Source: a virus. From it: a stretch of 60,312 bases of DNA. Location of the stretch: IMG/VR virus record IMGVR_UViG_3300043446_003285, positions 1-60,312 of that record, one strand, 5' to 3'. How positions within the stretch are numbered: position 1 is the first letter of the stretch; every line of letters starts with the position of its first letter. Made by a program: the position numbers and the translations under genes. Positions 39,917-48,347 of this stretch are shown here, piece after piece. The notes beneath the pieces were generated by a model. That model searched no databases. It was not told the origin of the DNA and saw only the letters and a list, made by a program, of their open reading frames with translations.

Positions 39917-42733
39917 TTATGACAATACTCCGATTTGGGGAAACTTAAGATATTTATCTCCTTGACTTGGGGTAGTATAACTATCTCGAGCTGTGTGACT
40001 ATAACTAAGGTTGCTTACTGTGGTTAGACTATTACTGTAAAGTTCTACATTTGTATTGCTGTGAATTGTTTTTACAGTGCCCAAACGAACATTGGTATTT
40101 ACTAAAATGGTATCATTTATATGTAAATCATTCATGAACAATGTAGTAGTTCCGTCCGCAGTAAATGCAATATTTGCTAAATTGGATGTTGCAGGATTAT
40201 CAATAGTTAAGGTTACTGCACTAGAAATGCTAGTTATAGTTCCTAAACTATTTCCTGAATAATATATTTGCTTGCCAACTGATAATTCTGTGTTAAAACT
40301 GGTACCGTATCCAGTAATTATTGGGCTGTTAACAGTAGCAGAAATTAGTCCTGTGCCAGAAATATTAGTAACGATTCCTTGTATGTAAGGACTAGATGTA
40401 TTAGCAGAAATATTACCTGTTCCGGAAACAAAATTGTTTATTATAAACGAATTTGTGCTATAGGTAAAAGCAGTGGCTGTAACATTTGAATTTGCATTTG
40501 CCGTTAAAATTAACGCTGTTGCGTTACTTACTGTATCAATTATTCCTAAACTAACATTGCTAACATATAAAGTTTTGCCAGGCCATAATTCACTAGTAAA
40601 CATGGTTCCCGATCCTGTAACCAAATTACTAGCAGTATTTGCTGTAATTGTGCCAGTGCCTGTGTTTGGATCTTTATCAAAATTATCACTTAGTACACTG
40701 TCATATTCATATCTGTCAATTGTAAATTCTATGTATTCAAAATCTTCAATAACTTCACTTATTCTATAAGCTACTTCCAGAGCCTTGCCGGGCTGGACAT
40801 AGCAAAGAACAAATGCTCTTGTAAATCCTAAAACTGTACCGTCTGTTTGTGTGCTGGTCATCCACTTTGGTAAAATACTTCTATTTTCATAACCTATATT
40901 GTCGCCTATTCTTTCATACATGTTAGGAAAACTGTTAGGATATACTGTGCTAACACCTGCTATGTTTGTAGGCCAAGTAACAGATAAGTTTGGACCTAGA
41001 CCTTGATTATTAACTACTTCATCTATCAGTTCCAAATATACTACTTCATATATGGTATTTAGGTTATCGTCTTGCGCCCTTGCAGTCTTTACATTTGCAA
41101 AAGGTAGTCGCTTCCAATAATGATTGTATGTCATTGCAGATACATAGTCTGCAATCTGTTGAGGATTTAACCCCGTTTGTAATAAAACTCTACGCAAATT
41201 ATTTTTTCCAAACCAAGGATCCCATTGTCTATATAGGTAACTAATTGGAATAATATCTGAATTATTTAAAATGCCATAGAATAAATCTCGTTGGCTTCTG
41301 GTTGGTAATAATTGGCAATATAAGTTTTCGTAAGGTTGCTTGTCTCTTTCAACTACGGTAATTGTGAATTCTTTTTCATCATAAACATAGCCGCCACTGT
41401 CACTTACTGCCACAGTAAATGTATATTTTTGATCCCATGTTGTAGCATTGTTGTCAAATGTAATAGTTCCGCCGTCTAATTGAAAAACTTCGAAACTTAC
41501 ACGACCTGCTATAGTACCATCTGCTTGTAGCTCTAGTCCAATTGGCAATCCGCCTGTCGTTAATAAACTATATTGTATAAACCTATTACTTGCTGTACTG
41601 GCACTGATATAAAGTTCACTTATATCACCATTGTATATTGTTCCCAGGTCTGAATCTGTATTCCAAACAACAGTATCACTGATTTGGCCCAATATTTTAA
41701 GACTGAAATTTTTTGTTTCACTTACATAAGTTGGGTTACCAGTTTTGTAAACTCTAATACTAAAATTAAATACATTGCTACTTAAAGAAGAATAAGGAAC
41801 AAATCCAGTGATCCAACCGCTGTTTGGATCTAATGTAAGACCTGTGGGCAATGATCCAGACACTAACTCGTATGTAATTGCATCTGCATCAAAATCTTCT
41901 GCTTCAATTTGATATGCAAATTTTGTATTTTGTCTTATAGTACCTAAACTCCCTGCTTCTGTATATAATACTGGACTGTACAAAGTTGTAACGTCTGCTG
42001 TAATATAACTTGAATCTACAGTTTGTATGTCGTTGTCTGTAGTAAGACTTTGTCTCGCAAGTACATATAAGTTATAAATCTGTGTGTCTACATTTACTGA
42101 ATCATCTGCTTGTACAGTAAATTGAAAATTTCTGCTGACATTAACACCCGAAAAATCAAATCCATAAAAATCAAACGCACTTGCATCAAACCCTTGATTA
42201 TCAGTTGTTTGATCGCTGGTTATTGGTCTTATGTAACCTTTTATTAAGCCTGTTTGACTTAGGGTTAATCCTGTGGGCAAAGACCCAGCAATGATACTAA
42301 ACACAGGTGTTAGCAAATTATTGGGTTCGATGGCTTCAAGTTGAATTTCAACATAATTGCCGTCCAAATATGTGCCCAGGTTTTCTGTTGTTGGAATTAT
42401 AACAGGAGGAATAATTCCTGCTACAGTAATTGTAAAGGTTCGGTCCGCTACTTGATTAAGATAATTTTTGCATCTAACTGTAAATGTGCTGGTAGTTACT
42501 TTGCTAACTGCCGATGGTACACCTCTAATTTGTCCTAGTACCGGTATGCCTAAAATTCTACCATCGTCGTATAATTGTAATCCATCTGGTAAGGCCCCCG
42601 ACACTAATTGAAATGTAACAGCAGCACCGCCCGCTGGATTATAAGCATCTAAAGGCAGTTCATAATATTCCAATTCAGGAATAATTCCTAGATCTCCTGC
42701 GGGGGTAATCCAAATAGGTGCGGTGTTGGCCAT
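39917..42733 (-). CDS. Large virion protein with Ig-like (He_PIG-type) repeats
   Basis: A 938-residue protein. The first 450 residues carry at least four repeats with the pattern VSGALPDGLQL...G.I.G and SGSLPTGLTLDPNSGWITG, typical of He_PIG/cadherin-like domains. The middle (about 460-640) is a different domain with Trp and Arg (LYRQWDPWFGKNNLRRVLL). The C-terminal 300 residues are repetitive beta (GTGTITANTASNLVTGSGT repeated). It probably forms a baseplate or fibre that contacts the cell surface. Confidence 0.75.
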   Translation of the reverse strand: MANTAPIWITPAGDLGIIPELEYYELPLDAYNPAGGAAVTFQLVSGALPDGLQLYDDGRILGIPVLGQIRGVPSAVSKVTTSTFTVRCKNYLNQVADRTFTITVAGIIPPVIIPTTENLGTYLDGNYVEIQLEAIEPNNLLTPVFSIIAGSLPTGLTLSQTGLIKGYIRPITSDQTTDNQGFDASAFDFYGFDFSGVNVSRNFQFTVQADDSVNVDTQIYNLYVLARQSLTTDNDIQTVDSSYITADVTTLYSPVLYTEAGSLGTIRQNTKFAYQIEAEDFDADAITYELVSGSLPTGLTLDPNSGWITGFVPYSSLSSNVFNFSIRVYKTGNPTYVSETKNFSLKILGQISDTVVWNTDSDLGTIYNGDISELYISASTASNRFIQYSLLTTGGLPIGLELQADGTIAGRVSFEVFQLDGGTITFDNNATTWDQKYTFTVAVSDSGGYVYDEKEFTITVVERDKQPYENLYCQLLPTRSQRDLFYGILNNSDIIPISYLYRQWDPWFGKNNLRRVLLQTGLNPQQIADYVSAMTYNHYWKRLPFANVKTARAQDDNLNTIYEVVYLELIDEVVNNQGLGPNLSVTWPTNIAGVSTVYPNSFPNMYERIGDNIGYENRSILPKWMTSTQTDGTVLGFTRAFVLCYVQPGKALEVAYRISEVIEDFEYIEFTIDRYEYDSVLSDNFDKDPNTGTGTITANTASNLVTGSGTMFTSELWPGKTLYVSNVSLGIIDTVSNATALILTANANSNVTATAFTYSTNSFIINNFVSGTGNISANTSSPYIQGIVTNISGTGLISATVNSPIITGYGTSFNTELSVGKQIYYSGNSLGTITSISSAVTLTIDNPATSNLANIAFTADGTTTLFMNDLHINDTILVNTNVRLGTVKTIHSNTNVELYSNSLTTVSNLSYSHTARDSYTTPSQGDKYLKFPQIGVLS

Positions 42734-42734
42734 A

Positions 42735-43532
42735 TTATGTATTAGCTACCATTGCAAAAATATTTGCAGAGGTGGTATCAGTTGATATCATTGATATGGT
42801 TGCAACAGTACCATTAGCTACTGCAATATTAGCGTTTCCTTTATTATTATTGCTGTTTATTAGTGTTACTATTCTAGTAGACCCTGTGTTGTTAAAAAAT
42901 ATGTAATCTTTGCGTATTCCTGATTCAGGTGTTCCAACAAGTGTAAATGCTACATTAGAACTCATATGAAAAGCTACTTGTGAAACATTGGTTAAGTTAA
43001 AAATAAGATTATAAGTGCCGTTAGCGGATGGCGCAGTTAATGTTTGATACTGTAAAGATTTTACTAAAGAAATAGAAGTGCTGTTTAAAATTAAATTGCC
43101 AACAACTGACACATTTGAAGTAACAGATGAACCAATACTATTAATACTTGCTTGATTTGCTGTGGTTAAAGTACCAGTTAAACTAGTACCACTGTTTCCA
43201 ATAGTTGCGGCACTTACCGTGCTGGCAATAACTGATGTTACATTGACTGCGGATCCTGTTAGTGTAGCGCCCGAATTACCAATAGTGGCAGCACTGACTG
43301 TAGCACCCAAAAAAGCCGTGCCTGCATTTCCTATAGTGCCGCCGTTTATAATGTTAAAAGTGCTGGTACCTGAACTAGTAATATTAGCAGTTAAGTTAGC
43401 TACATCTGTGTTAGGGAAGAAAGCTTCAATAAATTGAAAGTTTTCATTTACTTTGATGAACGCATTCCTAATGGTATCCCCGGTACCGTCGTTAGGCGCT
43501 GATCCTACATTGATATTTGGTAATAAAGGCAT
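42735..43532 (-). CDS. Fibre-like virion protein
   Basis: A 265-residue protein with the attachment-like start VGSAPNDGTGDTIRNAF and two imperfect copies of a repeat (VSAATIGNSGATLTGS, VSAATIGNSGTSLTGT). The C-terminus is beta-rich. It is the first gene after the late-promoter hairpin at 43542-43569 and heads the three-gene structural block. Confidence 0.7.
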   Translation of the reverse strand: MPLLPNINVGSAPNDGTGDTIRNAFIKVNENFQFIEAFFPNTDVANLTANITSSGTSTFNIINGGTIGNAGTAFLGATVSAATIGNSGATLTGSAVNVTSVIASTVSAATIGNSGTSLTGTLTTANQASINSIGSSVTSNVSVVGNLILNSTSISLVKSLQYQTLTAPSANGTYNLIFNLTNVSQVAFHMSSNVAFTLVGTPESGIRKDYIFFNNTGSTRIVTLINSNNNKGNANIAVANGTVATISMISTDTTSANIFAMVANT

Positions 43533-43541
43533 AGTCGTTTT

Positions 43542-43569
43542 AAACCCGTTTTACTTATTTAGCGGGTTT
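43542..43569 (-). promoter_or_regulatory. Inverted repeat with late-promoter motif in its loop
   Basis: AAACCCG and CGGGTTT pair (7 bp, extending with one mismatch) around a 14-base loop. On the minus strand the loop holds CTAAATAAGT (43553-43562), a late-promoter match, 21 bases before the fibre gene. It may also end erpA transcription. Confidence 0.5.
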
Positions 43570-43575
43570 TAAACT

Positions 43576-43902
43576 TTAATAAGGTGCGAAACTGCTGCCG
43601 CAACCGCAGGTTGTTTGAGCATTTGGATTATTAATAGTGAAACTGTTGCCCATGACATCTTCTTTATAATCAATACTTGCACCGTCCAAGTACATCATAC
43701 TGGCGCTGTCTATTAACACCGTGATTCCATCTTCTTCTATGGCAAAATCATCTTCATTTTGACTTTCGTCAAATGTAAATCCATACTGCATACCACTACA
43801 GCCGCCGCCCTGCACAAAAGTGCGAAGTTTTAAAGATGGGTTATTTTCCTCTGCTAACAAATCTTTAATTTTATTAACAGCACTATCGGTTAATGTTAGC
43901 AT
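43576..43902 (-). CDS. erpA: ErpA/IscA-type iron-sulfur carrier
   Basis: Start at ATG 43902, just after the SOD stop; a longer frame is possible. The 108-residue product has the A-type carrier signature: C35 in [13 protein letters not shown] and C99/C101 in [10 protein letters not shown]. This is close to bacterial ErpA. It would deliver Fe-S clusters to client enzymes, here perhaps the radical SAM protein. It follows the superoxide dismutase gene. Confidence 0.9.
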   Translation of the reverse strand: MLTLTDSAVNKIKDLLAEENNPSLKLRTFVQGGGCSGMQYGFTFDESQNEDDFAIEEDGITVLIDSASMMYLDGASIDYKEDVMGNSFTINNPNAQTTCGCGSSFAPY

Positions 43903-43903
43903 A

Positions 43904-44464
43904 TTATTTTCCTGCGTAAATTCGAATATTGACACGATCCCAATTAATCAATTGCCAAATTCTCTCTAAGTAGCGTTTTTTGTCAGCACCGTAGTCCAGA
44001 GCCCAGGCATGCTCCCACCAATCAATTAACAATGCAATGTCGTTTTTAATTTGGTGATTTTTAATAGTTTTAATTTCGCCTGTGCGACTTAGATAAATCC
44101 AACCCGAGCCTTGTATTTTCATAGCTTCAGTTTGAAACTTTTCTTTGAAGTCTTTAAAACTACCGTATTTTTTATTAATTAGAGTTAAACTAGCACCGCG
44201 TGGTTGATTGCTGGGGCGGGGATGTTGAAATTGACTAAACAGGATATTGTGTAAAAAAGCGCCTGCTTCGTTAAAAGTGGGATCGCCTTCGCCTTTGTTA
44301 AAACGGTCAACATAGCCCTGTGCCAGTTTACCATAATGGTAGTCAATGGTCTTTTTGCTCATCACAGGCTCAAGAGCACTACGCCCATAGGGCAGTTTAT
44401 TAAGCTCTAACTGTTTACCTTTGGATTCTACTAGATCTATAAAGTGTTTAATATCTTGCGTCAT
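43904..44464 (-). CDS. Fe/Mn superoxide dismutase
   Basis: A 186-residue dismutase. The metal ligands are present: H43 (YHYGK), H72 (FLHN), D148 and H152 (DWWEHAW); the gateway Tyr is Y51. The usual H-H pair after the first ligand (GKHHQ) is L-A here. Gly at the fourth position before H72 is more typical of Mn enzymes, but the metal cannot be decided. It removes superoxide in the cytoplasm. It sits between infA and erpA. Confidence 0.9.
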   Translation of the reverse strand: MTQDIKHFIDLVESKGKQLELNKLPYGRSALEPVMSKKTIDYHYGKLAQGYVDRFNKGEGDPTFNEAGAFLHNILFSQFQHPRPSNQPRGASLTLINKKYGSFKDFKEKFQTEAMKIQGSGWIYLSRTGEIKTIKNHQIKNDIALLIDWWEHAWALDYGADKKRYLERIWQLINWDRVNIRIYAGK

Positions 44465-44472
44465 GCAAGTAT

Positions 44473-44691
44473 TTATTGCCTATACATGATGCGCCCTTTA
44501 GTAAGATCATAGGGGCTCATTTCTAATGTTACACGATCTCCGGCAATAATTTTGATATCGTGTTTTCGCATTTTCCCGCCTACATAAGCTGTGACGGTGT
44601 GTTCTGTGCTGTCTAACTTAACTCTAAACATGGCGTTTCCTAGTACTTCTATTACTTTGCCCTGCATTTTCATCGCTTCTTCTTTAGCCAA
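44473..44691 (-). CDS. infA: Translation initiation factor IF-1
   Basis: A 72-residue S1-domain protein that matches IF-1 along its whole length ([26 protein letters not shown] at the start; [11 protein letters not shown] at the end). The start is TTG at 44691: a stop codon precedes it and the next ATG (44673) would cut into the conserved domain. The AAGGAG site lies 12 bases away, farther than usual. It would bind the ribosomal A site at initiation. A phage copy may adjust start-site choice on phage messages. Confidence 0.92.
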   Translation of the reverse strand: MAKEEAMKMQGKVIEVLGNAMFRVKLDSTEHTVTAYVGGKMRKHDIKIIAGDRVTLEMSPYDLTKGRIMYRQ

Positions 44692-44715
44692 TTTGGTTTC
44701 ACGCTCCTTAAACTA

Positions 44716-44997
44716 TTATTTAACTGTTAGATTCCGGGCACGAAGTTTTACCCAGGCAAATTCTTCCATAGCCGTTTTGTTGTTGGTGATGTACCCCTGC
44801 TTGCGGAATTTGAAATCAACAACTTGCGCCCAACTTTGGTGGACAAGCCTCACACCGCCTCGGGGGCCCTGGCACCATGCTAAATCACTTTCTTCAATAA
44901 TTTTTGGTTCATACCAACTTAACTGTATGGGCGAAGAGTCTGACGGAAAGCACCAAGCATAGTCGCCCTTGATGCCATAATAATGATACTTAGCCAC
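44716..44997 (-). CDS. Conserved phage hypothetical, GTG start
   Basis: I set the start at GTG 44997, which has AAGGA eight bases upstream and overlaps the previous stop. A longer frame overlaps that gene by 89 bases. The 93-residue product (VAKYHYYGIKGDYAW...) is Trp/Tyr-rich. No family known. Confidence 0.55.
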   Translation of the reverse strand: MAKYHYYGIKGDYAWCFPSDSSPIQLSWYEPKIIEESDLAWCQGPRGGVRLVHQSWAQVVDFKFRKQGYITNNKTAMEEFAWVKLRARNLTVK

Positions 44998-45388
44998 GAC
45001 GCATCCTTGCCTGTTCTTTAGCTTCTTCGTCACTAAAGATAGGCACAGCATTGCTCTTGTGCAGTGTACCAATACCAATCATTTTGTCACCAGTATATTG
45101 CTGACGAGGCTTACTGGACACTGCACCTAAATGGTCGTCGGGCACACTGCGGCCAATACGGGCAGTTTCGCGTCCCGGAGGAGCAGTCAGTTTATAAGCG
45201 GTATGCAGGGGTTCAAAAATTTTAGCCACTCGTTTCTCCTTAGTGGGCACGCCATGTCGTTGTTTAAGAGCTTCCCAATCTTCAGCAAGTTTTCTTGCTC
45301 GTTGCGCTTCTTCAGCTGAACGAAACTTTTGCTTGCCTTTTTTCTTACCACCAAGGCTAAGACTGGGATGATGCAAGTGCATTGACAT
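44990..45388 (-). CDS. Conserved T4-like phage protein, unknown
   Basis: A 132-residue protein that starts MSMHLHHPSLSLGGKKKGKQKF and ends SNAVPIFSDEEAKEQARMRRG, a pattern I recognise from T4-like phages. It is basic at the N-terminus. A strong promoter lies 30 bases upstream, so it heads the unit through infA and erpA. Confidence 0.7.
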   Translation of the reverse strand: MSMHLHHPSLSLGGKKKGKQKFRSAEEAQRARKLAEDWEALKQRHGVPTKEKRVAKIFEPLHTAYKLTAPPGRETARIGRSVPDDHLGAVSSKPRQQYTGDKMIGIGTLHKSNAVPIFSDEEAKEQARMRRG

Positions 45389-45417
45389 AGGGCACCTATA
45401 TTTGTTGCAAGGCTTTA

Positions 45418-45446
45418 ATTATAGCACAATTGGCAATTTTGCACAA
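45418..45446 (-). promoter_or_regulatory. Early promoter
   Basis: TTGTGC (45441-45446), 17-base spacer, TATAAT (45418-45423) with extended -10 (TGCTATAAT). The spacer and flank resemble the promoters at 52548 and 56275. Confidence 0.65.
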
Positions 45447-45460
45447 GTAATACCGAAGTA

Positions 45461-45838
45461 CTAGTTTTCCTGCACTGTGTACTTTTTGAACTGCCAGTCG
45501 GGGGCTTTGATATATTCGTTGTTGGTAAACAAAAACAAGTGGTTAGGATAACGGCGTTTAACATGATCGATTAGCTCTTGGTCAGTGCGTCCTTGACCTA
45601 AAAATTCGCCGTCATCATTGTCGTACCAGTAGTAGATATCACCGTGTTTTTCTACTGTGACACGATGCACGATTTCGTCAACCTTTTTATAAAAGTCATC
45701 TAGTCTTTCCTGCTCCTGCGGCCTTTGTACAGCAAAGTATCTAAATACACTCAAACACAAGCTGATGATAAAAATCCACCATACCATGTTTAGGAAAAAC
45801 ACAAAGAATTCTACTACAAGGTCGTTGCTAATATCCAT
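45461..45838 (-). CDS. Membrane-anchored phage protein, unknown
   Basis: Start taken at ATG 45838, next to the upstream stop, giving 125 residues. One N-terminal hydrophobic helix (VVEFFVFFLNMVWWIFIISLCLS) is followed by a soluble domain (YYWYDNDDGEFLGQGRTDQELIDHVKRRYPNH). The soluble part may bind a ligand, but I know no family. Confidence 0.6.
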   Translation of the reverse strand: MDISNDLVVEFFVFFLNMVWWIFIISLCLSVFRYFAVQRPQEQERLDDFYKKVDEIVHRVTVEKHGDIYYWYDNDDGEFLGQGRTDQELIDHVKRRYPNHLFLFTNNEYIKAPDWQFKKYTVQEN

Positions 45839-45839
45839 A

Positions 45840-46679
45840 TCAAGTCCACAGGCTTTCACGAATTTTAATTAGACGAATCATCATTGCTTCATCTTCTTTT
45901 TCATACTGCTGTTCAATTTTGCGACTGAGTTTGAGAGCCTTACGACCCAGTGCCTCAGTTTCTTTATTTTTAGATTGAACGCCAATCCAACGCAGGCCTT
46001 CGCCCTTTTCTTCTCGCATGCGATTGCAGTATTCTGTCCAACCACTGGCATCCATTGGATCAGGACGATTAGGGTAAACTTCAGTCCACCACTTATACAG
46101 TTCCAAAATTTCTTTTGCAGCTTTAGCTTGGTGAGTGGGCTTACCAATGTTAGCACTGCCGGGCTCGCACTCGTCTTCTTTCCAAACTAATTCACTTTGC
46201 CATTTTAGATTGTCAAGTCCTGCCTGCGGACATCGCCAAGCACGAACATTCCACCAACCAAAACGCCACCATGGAGCATTGTACTGTTTACGCTTTTCTT
46301 CTGTTTCCCATGTTAGGTGCCACCAAGCTAGTTCTACTTCAACATAATTAACAAGTTCATTGAATAAGCAAGGTAAAAAGCGATTGCCCACATCACGCCA
46401 CTGACCACGAGGAATATCCCTAGCACTAGCGGTAAGAGCATGAGTCCTAGTAAGCCAGCGATTATTGATGTAATACTTGACAACATAAATTTTATCAGGA
46501 ATGTACAGCAAAACATCTTGAATGCGATCCAGACCTTCTTCGGCAATCCACCAACGAACAGGGTGGGCTTCGCGGGCTTTGGTTTCCCATTCCTGCCACT
46601 GTTCGCCAGTGCCAAATTTAAGTTTGCTGGATCCTCGCACCCAGTCTGCAAAAGGTGTACAACTCCAATAATTTCTCAT
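45840..46679 (-). CDS. Trp-rich conserved phage protein
   Basis: A 279-residue protein very rich in tryptophan (WWHLTWETEEKRKQYNAPWWRFGWWNVRAW). It has no signal peptide; the Trp-rich middle may form a compact domain. The C-terminus is a charged helix. Function unknown. It overlaps the Bax inhibitor-like gene by 4 bases. Confidence 0.65.
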   Translation of the reverse strand: MRNYWSCTPFADWVRGSSKLKFGTGEQWQEWETKAREAHPVRWWIAEEGLDRIQDVLLYIPDKIYVVKYYINNRWLTRTHALTASARDIPRGQWRDVGNRFLPCLFNELVNYVEVELAWWHLTWETEEKRKQYNAPWWRFGWWNVRAWRCPQAGLDNLKWQSELVWKEDECEPGSANIGKPTHQAKAAKEILELYKWWTEVYPNRPDPMDASGWTEYCNRMREEKGEGLRWIGVQSKNKETEALGRKALKLSRKIEQQYEKEDEAMMIRLIKIRESLWT

Positions 46680-47350
46680 TCTTTCTTTCCGCCAAACAGT
46701 TGAAGTAGGCTTAAAAACAAGTTAATAAAATCTAGGTACAGCGTCAGCGCACCTATTACTTCTTCGCGGCCAGTTTCGGTATCGCGGCTTACCAGTTCCC
46801 TGATAGTCTGTGTGTCATATGCAGTCAGTCCCAAAAAGATAATGATAGCCAAAGCACTGATCACCATCTGCATCACAGTACTGCCAATAAAGATATTGAC
46901 AATGCTAGCAAGGCAAATTGAAATCAAACCCACAAACAAGAACTGTCCCATGCTGGTTAGATCTCGTTTAGTGAAATATCCATAAAAGCTCATAGTGCCA
47001 AACAAAATTGCCCCACCCATGAATGCCGACACAATTGATCCCATGGTGTAGACCGCAAAGATAGTACTGAAACTCAGGCCCATCAATGCAGCGAATCCAT
47101 GCAAGAACAGTTGCAGTGCTGGTGTACTGAATCGCTCCTGTGCAAAACTAAAGGCCAAAATTGCCACAAGGGGAGAAAAAATCACAATCCACTTCATTGC
47201 GCCTGTGAAGAAAAACTCCAGGAGTTCGGGCGTAGTGCCAACAATGAAACTGATGATCATGCTGGTAATCACAGCTAAACTCATATGCCTGTAAACACGA
47301 GCCATTGCTTCGTTAATTTGACTTGCTGAACGATAAATTGCTAAATCCAT
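46676..47350 (-). CDS. Bax inhibitor-1/YccA-family membrane protein
   Basis: A 224-residue protein with about seven membrane helices. It matches the Bax inhibitor-1 (TMBIM/YccA) family: YRHMSLAVITSMIISFIVG at the start, a FAYTM-like stretch, and the C-terminal GLTAYDTQTIRELV. YccA interacts with and limits the FtsH protease in E. coli, so a phage copy might protect membrane proteins from degradation; this is an inference. Confidence 0.85.
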   Translation of the reverse strand: MDLAIYRSASQINEAMARVYRHMSLAVITSMIISFIVGTTPELLEFFFTGAMKWIVIFSPLVAILAFSFAQERFSTPALQLFLHGFAALMGLSFSTIFAVYTMGSIVSAFMGGAILFGTMSFYGYFTKRDLTSMGQFLFVGLISICLASIVNIFIGSTVMQMVISALAIIIFLGLTAYDTQTIRELVSRDTETGREEVIGALTLYLDFINLFLSLLQLFGGKKE

Positions 47351-47360
47351 TTTTTACTCC

Positions 47361-47762
47361 TTAAAAAAATTCTGGAACAAAACCATTGCCCATGCCCTTG
47401 TCAGTATAGGGTTTTAAGTTGGGTGGTTGCCAACCTTCGGGCTTCAACACTTTGCCATCCTCACGCTTACGAACCTTGCCAGTTTCTTTATCGATCTTGG
47501 CAAGGTTAGTACGCATAACTTCTTTCCACGCACCTTCTATATCACAGCCCATGCTATGTGCAGCACCAATAGTGACTACCAATATATCAGTTAATGCGTC
47601 CACAATTTCTTCAGGGTTGCAATCTTTGACAGCAACTTTCAGTTCACTAAATTCTTCCTCAATCAAATTAACATATAGATTGAATTGTTCAACATTCCAG
47701 TTGTCTGTGGTTTGATCACAGGCCTGCATGAATTTTTCTTGATCTTTAAAGGGATTAGTCAC
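47361..47762 (-). CDS. MazG-like nucleotide pyrophosphohydrolase
   Basis: A 133-residue all-alpha protein. The acidic EEEFSEL and EIVDALTDILVV segments match the E-E-x-x-E...D-x-x-x-D metal site of MazG/HisE-type NTP pyrophosphohydrolases. The C-terminal NLAKIDKETGKVRKREDGKVLKP... part is typical of phage MazG-like enzymes. It probably hydrolyses a nucleotide and may lower an alarmone or modified dNTP. Confidence 0.8.
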   Translation of the reverse strand: MTNPFKDQEKFMQACDQTTDNWNVEQFNLYVNLIEEEFSELKVAVKDCNPEEIVDALTDILVVTIGAAHSMGCDIEGAWKEVMRTNLAKIDKETGKVRKREDGKVLKPEGWQPPNLKPYTDKGMGNGFVPEFF

Positions 47763-48330
47763 CGTGAATTACCTTCCATCCTAGTTTGTTTAAATCTTGT
47801 TCAATTTCTTCTGTTACTGTGCTTTCACTTACAAACTTCAGAGAGTCTGTGTAGTAAACTTTTTGTTCGTCGGTTAAACTGTCGTACTCTGCTTGGTCAA
47901 ATGTTTCAGGACCATTTCTGATACCACTACAGTACCAGTCAATGTAGTCACCTTCTTGTCGCATGTCAGCTATAATTCCACCTGCACTGCGCCAACTGCA
48001 TGACCAGTATTCATCTTTGAGAATAGGCCAAACATCCAACCGTTGAAAACTGTTATTACACATGGCCGCATACAGATTTTGACTGTAGACTCTGCTGGCA
48101 CGAACTTTGGCAAGAATCCACTCTGTAGTACAGAGATCATAGCTCATGTTATTTTTCTGCCACTCAGTGCTTTCTTCTAATTCCATGTCTACTTGTTCCC
48201 AGGTTTTCATAACTTCCAGCATTTCTTTAGCTGCTTTAACATCTTCCGGTGATTTTGCTTCGGCTATTTTCCGTTCATAGCTGCGCTTTCGAAAACTGTG
48301 TCTGTCCGGACTGCGACTCATCTTATTCAT
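47755..48330 (-). CDS. Conserved phage protein, unknown
   Basis: A 191-residue protein (188 if ATG 48321 is used). The N-terminal 60 residues are a charged helix; the rest has SWRSAGGIIADMRQEGDYIDWYCSG, a pattern I recall from T4-like phages. No catalytic motif. A -10 element ends only a few bases before the start. Confidence 0.65.
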   Translation of the reverse strand: MNKMSRSPDRHSFRKRSYERKIAEAKSPEDVKAAKEMLEVMKTWEQVDMELEESTEWQKNNMSYDLCTTEWILAKVRASRVYSQNLYAAMCNNSFQRLDVWPILKDEYWSCSWRSAGGIIADMRQEGDYIDWYCSGIRNGPETFDQAEYDSLTDEQKVYYTDSLKFVSESTVTEEIEQDLNKLGWKVIHGD

Positions 48331-48333
48331 GAA

Positions 48334-48339
48334 GTATTA
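48334..48339 (-). promoter_or_regulatory. Extended -10 promoter element (TGTTATAAT)
   Basis: Minus-strand TATAAT preceded by TG-N. No convincing -35 is present. Transcription would begin near 48327, close to the ATG at 48321, so the message may have almost no leader. Confidence 0.45.
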
Positions 48340-48347
48340 TAACATGA

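Noticed and set aside
43904-44464. Loss of the first metal ligand in the superoxide dismutase
   Set aside because: The missing His near the N-terminus (EPVMS) is not a ligand. The ligand His lies in YHYGK and is present, as are the other three.
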